Below are positions 54,577-63,454 of a stretch of DNA of 64,000 bases, one piece after another. The stretch covers positions 2,418,001-2,482,000 of the forward strand of contig NZ_JAKNTO010000001.1 in NCBI RefSeq assembly GCF_022440845.1, given 5' to 3'. Source of the stretch: Ruminococcus sp. OA3. GTDB taxonomy: Bacteria; Bacillota; Clostridia; Lachnospirales; Lachnospiraceae. Within the stretch, counting starts at the first letter, position 1; the number at the start of each line of letters is the position of its first letter. The notes beneath the pieces are model-generated. The model searched no databases. It saw nothing but the letters and a program-made list of their open reading frames with translations, and had not been told where the DNA came from. The position numbers were made by a program, and so were the translations under genes.

Positions 54577-56082
54577 TTGAACGAAGTCAGAACAGATGCA
54601 ATCGTAAGCTTTAAGAATATTACAAAAACATTTCCCGGTGTCGTCGCTTTAAACGACATATCTTTCAGCATCAAACGTGGAGAAGTGCATTGTCTGCTGG
54701 GTGAAAACGGCGCCGGAAAATCAACATTGATTAAGATTCTCACGGGTGTTTATCACGCGGACAGCGGTGAAATATTAATCAATGGGGAAAGGGTGACGAT
54801 CGGAGATATCGTTGAGGCACAGAGGTTAAACATCGGCACTGTTTTTCAGGAGAATAGTCTCGTTCCACATCTATCGGTGGCTGAAAATGTATTTCTGACC
54901 AGGGAAATAAAGAATAAAATCGGTTTCATTGACTGGAGCAGAATGTATAGTGAATGTACCCGCTGGTGCAGGGAATTGGGGATCGAGATTGACCCAAAGG
55001 CCAAAGTAAACAAGCTGTCTGTTGCTCAGCAGCAGATCGTTGAGATCGTAAAAATGTTTTCTCAAAATCCACAGATCGTGATACTCGATGAACCAACGTC
55101 TGCATTGTCAGATAACGAAATTGATAACCTGTTTGAGATCATAAAAAAAATGCAATCCAAAGGAATCACCTTCCTGTATATCTCTCACCGCATGGAGGAG
55201 ATAAAACGAATCGGCAACAGCGGCTCCGTGCTCCGGGACGGCGAATTTGTTTCTTCCATTGAGGATGTAACGAAATTAGATATGGACGAAATCATAGCGA
55301 TGATTGTCGGCCGTACGCTGGACCAGAAATTTCCCGCAAGAAATGTGGAAACAGGGGATGTGCTGCTTGAGGTTGAAGGGCTGTCGGTTCCCAAACTGAT
55401 CTACAATATCAGCTTTCAGGTCAGACGCGGCGAGGTTCTCGGATTCTCCGGTTTGGTGGGATCCGGACGTACGACAACGGCAAAGGCCATTTTTGGCGCC
55501 ATACATAAATCGGCGGGAACCGTTAAAATAGACGGCAGGGAGGTTAAAATCAAAAATCCTAAGGATGCAATCAAAAACAAACTAGGATTACTTCCTGAGA
55601 ACCGTAAAGAAGAGGGTCTGATATTAAATCAGTCGGTTTCCTGGAACACAGTTTTTTCGTCTCTGAATAAATTCAAAAAAGGACCGTTTATCAACAGAAA
55701 AAAAGAAAGGAAAACAGTAGAAGGCTACAAAGAACGGCTGAATATTAAGACACCGGAGCTCTCCCGGCAAGTCAAATACTTAAGCGGCGGGAATCAGCAA
55801 AAGGTCGTATTCGCAAAATGGCTCTGTGCGGATTCCGGCGTGTATTTCTTTGATGAGCCGACTCGGGGCATCGATGTGGGTGCGAAAAGTGAGATCTATG
55901 GCATAATTAATATGCTGGCTGCGGCTGGAAATGCAGTTGTTGTCATCTCGTCTGAGTTACCGGAAATATTAGGGGTGTGTGACCGGATTGTGGTGTTTCA
56001 TGAAGGCAGGGTCACAGGCGTGTTAGACAGGAAAGCGGCCACACAGGAAGCTGTCATGTACCATGCGTTAGGGGGTAAATGA
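54577..56082 (+). CDS. Sugar ABC transporter ATP-binding protein, two ATPase domains (RbsA/MglA type)
   Basis: About 501 residues; GAGGTG sits 6 nt before a TTG at 54577, preferred over the GTG inside that site. The first ATPase half has 'LLGENGAGKSTLIKILTGVY', 'LSVAQQQIVEIVKMFSQNPQIVILDEPTSAL'. The second has 'GFSGLVGSGRTTTAKAIFGA' in place of a full Walker A and 'LSGGNQQKVVFAKWL' with 'YFFDEPTRGIDVG'. That asymmetry is normal for CUT2 importers. Confidence 0.93.
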   Translation: MNEVRTDAIVSFKNITKTFPGVVALNDISFSIKRGEVHCLLGENGAGKSTLIKILTGVYHADSGEILINGERVTIGDIVEAQRLNIGTVFQENSLVPHLSVAENVFLTREIKNKIGFIDWSRMYSECTRWCRELGIEIDPKAKVNKLSVAQQQIVEIVKMFSQNPQIVILDEPTSALSDNEIDNLFEIIKKMQSKGITFLYISHRMEEIKRIGNSGSVLRDGEFVSSIEDVTKLDMDEIIAMIVGRTLDQKFPARNVETGDVLLEVEGLSVPKLIYNISFQVRRGEVLGFSGLVGSGRTTTAKAIFGAIHKSAGTVKIDGREVKIKNPKDAIKNKLGLLPENRKEEGLILNQSVSWNTVFSSLNKFKKGPFINRKKERKTVEGYKERLNIKTPELSRQVKYLSGGNQQKVVFAKWLCADSGVYFFDEPTRGIDVGAKSEIYGIINMLAAAGNAVVVISSELPEILGVCDRIVVFHEGRVTGVLDRKAATQEAVMYHALGGK

Positions 56083-56086
56083 GTGA

Positions 56087-57070
56087 ATGGATAAATCGAA
56101 AACAAAGAAAAATGTATTTGGAAAAGTCAATAAATCGATGAACAACATTTCCGGCGCCGGTTCACTGCTGCCGTTATTCGTGATCATCCTCCTGCTCTGG
56201 ATTACCACTGACAGCTTTATGCAGTTTGACAACATTATGCAGGTATTGCGCCAGGCGGCTGTGTATGCGCTTATGGGTATCGGCATGACCTTTGTCATTA
56301 TCACAGGAGGCATTGACTTGTCACAGGGTTCCAGCCTGGCACTCAGCTGCGTATGCGCAGGCCTCACCATCAATGCGACCGGCAATATGTGGCTGGGGAT
56401 CGGCGCGGCGCTGGCAGCCGGGGCGGTGATTGGAATCTATAACGGGGTTTTGGTGGCGTACGTTAAGATTCCGCCGTTTATCGTCACGCTGGGCTCCCTG
56501 TACATCGTTCGTGCATTGGCACTGTGGATGACAAATTCAACACAGGTGGCAATCTCACACGGCAGTTTTAAATATATCGGTCAGGGATTCCTGTTTTCCA
56601 TTCCGTTTCCGGTATATGTATTTGTGGTAATTGGAATGATCGCCCATATTATATTGACGCAGACAGCGATGGGAAGACATATCTTTGCAATCGGAAGCAA
56701 TGCGGAAACCGCCCGTCTTTCCGGCGTCCACATTGAGCGGACAACGATTGCGGTCTATGCGGCGTCGGGAATCTGTATGGGAATTGCAGCTGTTGTATAT
56801 CTGTCCAGATTAAGCGCAGCTCAGCCCACGGCAGGTCAGAGCTATGAGATGGAAGCGGTTGCAGCAACGGTCATTGGCGGAACATCAATCACAGGCGGGG
56901 AAGGGGGGATCTTTGGCACGATCATCGGTGCAATCATTGTTGCTATTATAAGAAACGGATTGGTTCTGCTGGGCGTTCAGAGTTTTTTTACGCAAATGGT
57001 TGTGGGTGCAATTATTGTCGCTGCTGTTTCTTTGGACATCACACGCAAAAGACTCAGCGCAAATAAATGA
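56087..57070 (+). CDS. Sugar ABC transporter permease (RbsC type)
   Basis: 327 residues with eight to ten hydrophobic segments. 'AVYALMGIGMTFVIITGGIDLSQGSSLALSCV', 'GVLVAYVKIPPFIVTLGSLYIVRALALW', 'GRHIFAIGSNAETARLSGV' and 'GGTSITGGEGGIFGTIIGAIIVAIIRNGL' are standard for CUT2 permeases of the BPD_transp_2 family. It forms the channel for the binding protein encoded next. Confidence 0.94.
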   Translation: MDKSKTKKNVFGKVNKSMNNISGAGSLLPLFVIILLLWITTDSFMQFDNIMQVLRQAAVYALMGIGMTFVIITGGIDLSQGSSLALSCVCAGLTINATGNMWLGIGAALAAGAVIGIYNGVLVAYVKIPPFIVTLGSLYIVRALALWMTNSTQVAISHGSFKYIGQGFLFSIPFPVYVFVVIGMIAHIILTQTAMGRHIFAIGSNAETARLSGVHIERTTIAVYAASGICMGIAAVVYLSRLSAAQPTAGQSYEMEAVAATVIGGTSITGGEGGIFGTIIGAIIVAIIRNGLVLLGVQSFFTQMVVGAIIVAAVSLDITRKRLSANK

Positions 57071-57118
57071 GTATCTTTTAATGGAAGTATTTTATAAAAT
57101 TGCAAAGGAGGTAATGAA

Positions 57119-58180
57119 ATGAAAAAGACATTGGCTATACTGATGGGGGCATGTATGCTCTGTTCGCTTCTCGCGGGATGCGCAGGGAAAAGCGACGAAG
57201 GCACCGACAATGCAACGTCACAGGACGATGCTGCAGCCGCGGATCAGGGGGAGACTGCGGATACCACTGCAGATGCGGACGCTGCTCCGGAAAAAGCTTC
57301 GGATTCATCGGAAAAGAAAAAACTCGCAATTGTACCGAAATGCTTAAACAATCCCTATTTTGTCGCCATGTGTGATGCGGGGAAGGCAGCCGGCGAAGCA
57401 CTTGGCTATGAAGTATTGATCAACGCGGGCGATGCCGAGACAGAGGTAGACAAACAAATCAGTATTGTGGAAGCTTTTATTGAACAGGGGATCGATGCAC
57501 TGATCCTGTGCCCATGTGACGGCGCTGCATGTGTGGATGTGGTCAACAAAGCATTTGAACAGGGAATCCCTACATTTCTGGTCGATACCGATGCGGGAGA
57601 AGCTGCAGATTCCTGTAAAAATATTGCATTTGCAGGGACAGACAACTATGAAGGCGGGCGTACGGGGGCTGTCTGGGTTGGCGAACATGTGAAATCCGGA
57701 AAAGTGGTGGTTTTGGATGGATATGCAGGCAACGTGTCTACGACGCAGCGTATGCAGGGATTCGTCGATGAGATTAAAAACTATCCCGATATCGAAGTCG
57801 TCGCAGTCGAATATGCAAACTGCGAGATTTCAAAGGGGATGGAAGTTACTGAAAATATGCTGATGGCACATCCGGATCTTGCAGGTATCTTCAGCTGCAA
57901 CGATATGATGGCAATCGGCGCCGGACAGGCGGTTGAGGCAGCCGGAAAACGAGAACAAATCAAAATCTGCGGATTTGACGGCCAGCCTGATGCGGCCCAG
58001 AAGATTATCGAAGGTACGATTGATGCAACGATCGCACAAAAACCTGCGACCATGACAAAGCTTTGCGTTGAGATGGCAGATGCATACTTAAACGGGCAGG
58101 AGATAGAAGAGACATATATCGACACTGGATGTGACACGGTTACCATTGATAATGCAAAGGAATATCTGACGTGGCATTAA
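57119..58180 (+). CDS. Sugar-binding lipoprotein (RbsB/periplasmic-binding family 1-like)
   Basis: 353 residues; AAGGAGG before the ATG. Lipoprotein signal 'LCSLLAGC' (Cys about 21), then an acidic Ala-rich linker to about residue 65. The binding domain follows: 'AIVPKCLNNPYFVAMCDAGKAAGEALGYEVLI', 'QGIDALILCPCDGAACVDVVNKAFEQGIPTFLVDTDA', 'FAGTDNYEGGRTGAVWV', 'GIFSCNDMMAIGAGQAVEAAG'. The Asn, Asp and Arg residues that contact the sugar in RbsB-like proteins are in place. Ligand unknown; the two flanking dehydrogenases suggest a polyol or aldose. Confidence 0.92.
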   Translation: MKKTLAILMGACMLCSLLAGCAGKSDEGTDNATSQDDAAAADQGETADTTADADAAPEKASDSSEKKKLAIVPKCLNNPYFVAMCDAGKAAGEALGYEVLINAGDAETEVDKQISIVEAFIEQGIDALILCPCDGAACVDVVNKAFEQGIPTFLVDTDAGEAADSCKNIAFAGTDNYEGGRTGAVWVGEHVKSGKVVVLDGYAGNVSTTQRMQGFVDEIKNYPDIEVVAVEYANCEISKGMEVTENMLMAHPDLAGIFSCNDMMAIGAGQAVEAAGKREQIKICGFDGQPDAAQKIIEGTIDATIAQKPATMTKLCVEMADAYLNGQEIEETYIDTGCDTVTIDNAKEYLTWH

Positions 58181-58219
58181 AAAACACCTGGATATGTTAT
58201 CGTGCAGGGAGGAAGTTAT

Positions 58220-59386
58220 ATGCAGAAAACAGTAAAAGCGGCAGTGCTTACGGGACCGGGAACTATTGAGATCAGGAAATACCCGTATCCGAATCTGGAG
58301 CCTGGAGGAGGTATGGTCATTAAGAACCTTCAATGCGGAATCTGCGGTACAGACAAACATACGTTTAAGGGCGAGATAAAACAGAATACCGGCACAGAAT
58401 CGGCTTTTGAAACACCGTTTCCGCTTATTCAGGGACATGAAGGTGTTGGAATTATCGAGGAAACAGCGAAAAACAGTTTTGAAGTTGATTACAACGGCGA
58501 GCCCCTGCGGGTGGGAGACAGGGTAACATTCTGCCCGGATATCGTTTGCGGCGAATGTTACTGGTGCAGGCATGCACCATGGTACCCATGGTGTGACAGC
58601 TCAAACCGTCAGTGCTATGGAAATAGCCTGTGCGCAGATTCAGCGCCTCATTTATTCGGAGCGTTTTCTGAATATATGTATGTTTTTCCAAAATCATTCG
58701 TTTACAAGGTGCCCGATCAGCTTTCCACGGATATGGCAACCTTGACAGAGCTCATGTGCGTTACATATACGCTCGATAAGGCAAAAGAGCTGTTTGCATT
58801 TGACGGTGAAGGATTTGCCTTCGGCGGAGTGGTAGTGATACAGGGCTGCGGTCCGCTGGGACTTGCACATGTGATAAAAGCCCGGATGATGGGCGCAGGC
58901 AAAATCATTGTAACCGATATTTCAGATTATAAACTGGAACTGGCAAAAGCATTTGGTGCGGATTTGTGCTTAAATGTCCTGAAGACATCGGCTGAGGAGC
59001 GAATTGATATCGTTAAGCAGGCTTCTCATGGAATAGGAGCCAATGTAGTATGCGAGTGCTCCGGGGTTCCGTCTGTGGTGCCGGAAGGCCTTGAAATGCT
59101 TGCAAAATGCGGTGTTTATCTGGAAGCCGGTCATTTTGTGGATGTGGGTGGTATTGAAATCAATATGCATAAAATCTGTGCGAAAAATATCAGAATTGTG
59201 GGGATGAACAATCATGCCGTCACAGGGTATCGTCCTACGATGGAAATGATGCTTCGCCACGAGAAGGTTTTCCCCTGGTCCAAATTTATCAGTCACAAGT
59301 TCGATCTGGATGATTATGAGACTGCTATTCGTACAAGCATGACGCCGGAGAGTATGAAGGTCGTTGTCGTGTCCAATAAAGAGTAG
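58220..59386 (+). CDS. Zinc-dependent medium-chain dehydrogenase, second paralogue
   Basis: 388 residues from the ATG at 58220 (GGGAGGAAG). It is collinear with the dehydrogenase that starts the operon: 'QCGICGTDKHTFKGE', 'PLIQGHEGVGII', 'DIVCGECYWCRHAPWYPWC', 'VIQGCGPLGLAHVIKARMMGAGKIIVTDISDYKLELAKAFGAD' and 'NMHKICAKNIRIVGMNNHAVTGYRP'. The Rossmann Gly motif is GCGPLG instead of GAGPIG. The two are diverged duplicates, likely with different substrates or acting in sequence. Confidence 0.88.
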   Translation: MQKTVKAAVLTGPGTIEIRKYPYPNLEPGGGMVIKNLQCGICGTDKHTFKGEIKQNTGTESAFETPFPLIQGHEGVGIIEETAKNSFEVDYNGEPLRVGDRVTFCPDIVCGECYWCRHAPWYPWCDSSNRQCYGNSLCADSAPHLFGAFSEYMYVFPKSFVYKVPDQLSTDMATLTELMCVTYTLDKAKELFAFDGEGFAFGGVVVIQGCGPLGLAHVIKARMMGAGKIIVTDISDYKLELAKAFGADLCLNVLKTSAEERIDIVKQASHGIGANVVCECSGVPSVVPEGLEMLAKCGVYLEAGHFVDVGGIEINMHKICAKNIRIVGMNNHAVTGYRPTMEMMLRHEKVFPWSKFISHKFDLDDYETAIRTSMTPESMKVVVVSNKE

Positions 59387-59394
59387 CATGGCAG

Positions 59395-59434
59395 AAGAGT
59401 GCCGTGAGACGATTCAGTTTCCGGCACTCTTTGC
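59395..59434. terminator. Terminator between the dehydrogenase operon and the convergent AraC gene
   Basis: AAGAGTGCCG (59395-59404) pairs perfectly with CGGCACTCTT (59422-59431), followed by TT. It is symmetrical enough to act for both convergent genes. Confidence 0.8.
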
Positions 59435-59477
59435 AAGGTTATAAGTAAGAAGCAAAGCTTACCATGTATCTGAAGAA

Positions 59478-60350
59478 TTATAAGTCAGGGTCATAATCGG
59501 ATACCCGGAACACACCGGGAGAGCAGTCCTTGATTTTTTTAAACATGGCATAAAAATGTGTAAGATTTTCATACCCTACGGTATGAGCGATTTCTTTGAT
59601 CGGCAGCGTCGTATCTGTCAGCAGCCTCTGTGCTTCCCCGATACGTCTGTTTGTTATGTACTGGCTGATCGTCAGATTAAAGTACTCTTTAAAAATATGA
59701 GAGATATAATACTGGCTAAAATGCAAGTCACGGGAGATATCCTCCAGACGAATATTTCGCATGTAATTTTCATCGATATACTGTTTGATATTGACCGGCA
59801 AATCTTTGATATCTTCGTCGTTTAAATCCTTCTCTGTCAATTCAGAGTACGAATTGGGGAAATATTGCAGCAGCTTTAACAGACAGACCAGAAGATGCTG
59901 GCCGGCAGCACTGAACGTAGTTTGGCGCTTTTCAAAGTTCACATGAATTGTATTCATCAAAGAAAGGAAGATGTCAAAGGCCTCGCCGGACTTCAGGATG
60001 GGTACCTGAGATGTGGGAAAGATATGATTCTCGGGCATTCCTTCTATATGAAGATTGTTCATTCTGATAGCAACGGAACCACGGGGGCTGTAAGGATCCG
60101 ATTTTTCACCGTGCAAAACACCGGGGTTCATTACCAGAACATCTCCTTTTACCGTCAGATATTCTTTTTCCTTATACGTAAGAATTCCCAGTCCTTCGGT
60201 GATTAAGATAATCTCAACAGAGCTGTTATGTGAATGAATGGGATGCGACCAGCCGGGATCATTTTTCACCTCATTGGCAGACGTGACGATCGGCAGTTTT
60301 GGGTCACATTCGCTAATGCGTGAGATATAATTCATGTTTAAACGTATCAT
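59478..60350 (-). CDS. AraC-family transcriptional regulator
   Basis: 290 residues; on the minus strand AAAGGAGC lies 8 nt before the ATG. The N-terminal half is a cupin ('HSHNSSVEIILITEGLGILTYKEKEYLTVKGDVLVMNPGVLHGEKSD'), a sugar-sensing fold in this family. The C-terminal 100 residues are two helix-turn-helix units ('IRLEDISRDLHFSQYYISHIFKEYFNLTISQYITNRRI' and 'PIKEIAHTVGYENLTHFYAMFKKIKDCSPGVFR'). It is convergent with the polyol transporter operon and its likely activator. Confidence 0.92.
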   Translation of the reverse strand: MIRLNMNYISRISECDPKLPIVTSANEVKNDPGWSHPIHSHNSSVEIILITEGLGILTYKEKEYLTVKGDVLVMNPGVLHGEKSDPYSPRGSVAIRMNNLHIEGMPENHIFPTSQVPILKSGEAFDIFLSLMNTIHVNFEKRQTTFSAAGQHLLVCLLKLLQYFPNSYSELTEKDLNDEDIKDLPVNIKQYIDENYMRNIRLEDISRDLHFSQYYISHIFKEYFNLTISQYITNRRIGEAQRLLTDTTLPIKEIAHTVGYENLTHFYAMFKKIKDCSPGVFRVSDYDPDL

Positions 60351-60397
60351 TTTACCAGCTCCTTTGCAGAATATCTCCCGTAATTTTATTTCATTCT

Positions 60398-60426
60398 ATC
60401 ATAAGCACTGTTAAAAGAAAAGTAAA
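60398..60426 (-). promoter_or_regulatory. Promoter of the AraC regulator gene
   Basis: On the minus strand TTTACT (60421-60426), 17 bp, TATGAT (60398-60403). Confidence 0.55.
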
Positions 60427-60469
60427 CATGCTACGTTTTACTGGAAATATATGGTAAATCAAGGCGCTG

Positions 60470-61006
60470 TTATTTGTATTCTGAAATCTTCTCGCCCACA
60501 ATCAAATAATACCGGCACTTCCCCTTCGGTATCTCACAGGCCGGTTTTTCAAAGGTCCCCTCCCAGATACAGTTCAGATAGTATCGCTGCCATTCGGGTG
60601 TTACGTCCTCCATGGCTGTGATATGAAAACCGCTGTGTGCAAGCAGGGAGTGTATTGCCGCTTCGGGTTCAAACCATACGTCCGCGTATAGAAATCTGCC
60701 CCCGTCCCGGAGCAGTCGGAAAGCTTCGGTGACGGCTTTTGGGCGGTCGCCGGATACAAACATGGCGCATTCGGAGATAACGGCATCGAAGCTCTGATCC
60801 GGATAGGGTGTGTTCAGAAAATCTCCGGTCTCGGTGCTGCCGTCTGACCGGAGATCCAGACCTGTGGCGTCGAAGTTATGGGAGCGCAACAGGGCAACGG
60901 TATCCCCGTCGCCCGCACCGAGGTCCAGGATGCGGGCAGGCGGTCTGATGCCCGACAGTGTGAGCAGTTTTTTTGTCTGTGCGGTACCTCCGGGATGTCT
61001 GATCAT
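60470..61006 (-). CDS. SAM-dependent methyltransferase (DVU_1556-like) of a molybdenum hydroxylase cluster
   Basis: 178 residues. The class I SAM motif 'ARILDLGAGDGDTVALL' is at 24-40, 'ATGLDLRSD' holds the acidic residue for the ribose, and 'FDAVISECAMFVSGD' and 'LLRDGGRFLYADVW' follow. Its position directly after the small CxxC protein and the Fe-S oxidoreductase matches the order DVU1556-1559 in Desulfovibrio vulgaris, where such genes accompany selenium-dependent molybdenum hydroxylases. A role in cofactor or selenium handling is inferred; substrate unknown. Confidence 0.78.
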   Translation of the reverse strand: MIRHPGGTAQTKKLLTLSGIRPPARILDLGAGDGDTVALLRSHNFDATGLDLRSDGSTETGDFLNTPYPDQSFDAVISECAMFVSGDRPKAVTEAFRLLRDGGRFLYADVWFEPEAAIHSLLAHSGFHITAMEDVTPEWQRYYLNCIWEGTFEKPACEIPKGKCRYYLIVGEKISEYK

Positions 61007-61018
61007 AACAGCCTCCTT

Positions 61019-61201
61019 TTACTTATCCTCTAATTCCATTTCCACAGCGGCGATCTTGCCGTTTGCCAGATCTTCCGGGATATAGACCTGTCCGCAGACG
61101 GGGCAGCAGGGCACCTCATGATACATCTCATGTTCCAGATAGACAAAGATTGTTTTTTTCATTTGCAGTTCCACACCGCATTTGCAGCACTCCATCATCA
61201 T
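61019..61201 (-). CDS. Small CxxC zinc-ribbon redox protein (DVU_1557-like)
   Basis: 60 residues with two Cys knuckles, 'ECCKCGVE' and 'PCCPVCGQVY', typical of a zinc ribbon or rubredoxin-like metal site. 'EHEMYHEVPCCPVCG' resembles the DVU_1557 family seen in selenium-dependent molybdenum hydroxylase clusters. The start overlaps the stop of the upstream oxidoreductase gene by 4 nt, and it is 12 nt before the methyltransferase gene, so all are co-translated. Confidence 0.78.
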   Translation of the reverse strand: MMMECCKCGVELQMKKTIFVYLEHEMYHEVPCCPVCGQVYIPEDLANGKIAAVEMELEDK

Positions 61202-63420
61202 CCCTCCCTGATATCCACACGGTGACTGTATACGTCTCTGACAGAGATCGTATCGTCTGTTATGGCATACACGACCCAGACCGTTATATTCTGAAAACGG
61301 TGATGTACATAGTACAGATTTTTCTCGCGGTCATAGAGTTTCCTGCCGCTTTCTTCGCCGGCCTCGATCGTTTTTATCACTTCCTCACCGCGGATCAGCA
61401 GCCGGTCCAGTTTTTTCTGAAGCTGCTGGCAGATGTCAATCTTCAGATGACTTTGCTGTTTCACGAAATCGCCTCCTGTAACATGTTGTTTCAGCAGCCT
61501 GCGGTTATCCCGGCGCTCGTCCAGAGTGGGAGGCTGCCGTTTGCTGTCATCGGATCCGAAGATCAGATCAAGAAGGTGCCGGCATTCTCTGCCCCGGGCA
61601 GCAAAGATATCTCTGCAATTCGCACAGTATGTTATGATCTCAGAATCTGTCAGATCCGTCTGTCTTTGGGCAAAAGAGTCAAATAGTTTCGGATTCGCCT
61701 GATATATGTGTCCGCCAAAACCGCAGCAGCCGCAAACTTCAGGAGAATCCTCAGACGCGCAGCCGTATCTGCGAGCCAGACCACGCACGGACTGACGGGT
61801 TTTGGGGTCATCTGCGGAGCCGCACGGATCGAACAGCTGTATCTTTTTCGATAAATTCACTGTCGGCAGAGGCAGATGTTCCGCATGCATGTCCATAAAA
61901 CGATACAGTGAAACCGTTTGGATCTGGGGACAGTACTGTTTCAGATTGACCTGGCATGCAGTACATGCGAGCACGAACAATGGTTTGCCAAGGCGATTCC
62001 ACTCGGCGCAGATCCGGTCAGTCACTTCCTGCCTGCGCCCCGTATCCCCCGCCCATTCTGCCGGAATTCCACAGCAGCCGAGATACAGTGCGGGATTGTC
62101 CGCAGTCTTTGCGAGATATTCATATGTGCGCCGGACAAGACCCGGGGATGAGGCACTCAGCTGACATCCCGGGAAAAAGACAATATCGCATTTGGGTTCT
62201 TTTTTCGGTGACCATACGAGGTAAGAGTCTTCAGACATGCAAAAATCCAGATCCTGCATCCAGTAGTCGTGCAGCGCGAGCGCAAAATGACCGTCTGAAA
62301 AGAGGTCTTTCCGGGCGGATTTTAAACATGCGCCCATGTCGATATGCTCGGGACAGACTTCTTTGCATTTTCCACAGAAGGTGCAGCTGGCGATCATGCG
62401 CACACCCGGACGTCTGGTGGCATTGGGCTTCAGTGTCGTTACGATATCTGTACACATCTTCTTTGGGTAGCGTCCGTCAGTTTGCATCAGCGGACAGACT
62501 TCGTAACATTTGCTGCAGTTACAGCGCAAACAGCGCCCGGCTTCTTCGACAGGAGCTAATTCATCCCCGTCTGAAGATGGGGGTTCTGAAAAATCATACG
62601 GCAGATCATAATACCGTTCATCAGGCGGGACGCTTCCCGCTTGTTTGAAGGTGTAGTCTGTGTTTCCGAGTTTAAAGTATACTTCAATCGAATCAGCTGC
62701 GTTGATACCGTCGATCATCGCTTCTATCAGACCGCCGCCGGTTCTTCTCTGCCCGCCTAAGAATATACCGGGGACGGATGTCCCCAGATTTTCCGGATGA
62801 AAGTTATCGCGGAGAAGATCAAAATCTTCTCCGCATCCGCCCGTCGCAACATATACTGCGTCTGCATCCGGCAGTACTTCATCTAAAGACGTAACATCCT
62901 TTTCCGTGATGAACGTACAGTTATACGGGCTGAATTCATTTTCCAGGTCCAGAAGACATTTCTCCGGGTCCATCTTCTGCAGGGCGGACCCGCCGATGGA
63001 TGTACTCTTCTCAAACACTGTGACATGGTATCCCCGAGACGCCATGCGAAGTGCACAGGCAAGTCCGCTCAGACCGGCACCGACCACGGTGATGCGCTGT
63101 TCCTTTCTGGGAAGACTGTATCGCTGCGGTTTTCCTCCGGTCTCCTGATGGCAGAAGGCCTCCAGTTTCTGAAGACGGACGGCGCGGTCCGCTGAGGCGC
63201 GGACACATGCATGCTCACAGGGGGCATCGCACAATGTACTCACGATACCCGGGAACACGACGGCGTTCCGGTAGATTCTGTGGGCACTCTTGTATTTACC
63301 GTTCTGCATCTTTTCGATGAACTTGCGCACATCGAGGCCGAACGGACACTTTGATGAACACGGAGGCGGCGTGTCCCGGAAACAGTTATCAGCGTAAGCT
63401 CTGTATTTTTCAATATCCAT
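61198..63420 (-). CDS. FAD/NAD-dependent oxidoreductase with multiple Fe-S clusters and CCG domains (DVU_1558-like)
   Basis: 740 residues from the ATG at 63420 (GGAGGGAAC upstream). Order of domains: a GltD-type N-terminal Fe-S region (Cys at about 13, 21, 25, 64, 68, 72), an FAD/NAD fold ('TVVGAGLSGLACALRM' at 111-126), a second pair of [4Fe-4S] motifs ('CLRCNCSKCYEVCPL', 'CTFCGKCKEVCP'), then two CCG-type domains ('FFPGCQLSASSPG', 'YLGCCGIPAEW', 'VCGCCGFGGH') as in heterodisulfide reductase HdrB/D. A helical tail follows. It probably moves electrons between NAD(P)H and the molybdenum hydroxylase encoded just upstream. Confidence 0.82.
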   Translation of the reverse strand: MDIEKYRAYADNCFRDTPPPCSSKCPFGLDVRKFIEKMQNGKYKSAHRIYRNAVVFPGIVSTLCDAPCEHACVRASADRAVRLQKLEAFCHQETGGKPQRYSLPRKEQRITVVGAGLSGLACALRMASRGYHVTVFEKSTSIGGSALQKMDPEKCLLDLENEFSPYNCTFITEKDVTSLDEVLPDADAVYVATGGCGEDFDLLRDNFHPENLGTSVPGIFLGGQRRTGGGLIEAMIDGINAADSIEVYFKLGNTDYTFKQAGSVPPDERYYDLPYDFSEPPSSDGDELAPVEEAGRCLRCNCSKCYEVCPLMQTDGRYPKKMCTDIVTTLKPNATRRPGVRMIASCTFCGKCKEVCPEHIDMGACLKSARKDLFSDGHFALALHDYWMQDLDFCMSEDSYLVWSPKKEPKCDIVFFPGCQLSASSPGLVRRTYEYLAKTADNPALYLGCCGIPAEWAGDTGRRQEVTDRICAEWNRLGKPLFVLACTACQVNLKQYCPQIQTVSLYRFMDMHAEHLPLPTVNLSKKIQLFDPCGSADDPKTRQSVRGLARRYGCASEDSPEVCGCCGFGGHIYQANPKLFDSFAQRQTDLTDSEIITYCANCRDIFAARGRECRHLLDLIFGSDDSKRQPPTLDERRDNRRLLKQHVTGGDFVKQQSHLKIDICQQLQKKLDRLLIRGEEVIKTIEAGEESGRKLYDREKNLYYVHHRFQNITVWVVYAITDDTISVRDVYSHRVDIREG

Positions 63421-63454
63421 GGTTCCCTCCATCCTCCGTGTTCTGCGGTCTGTT

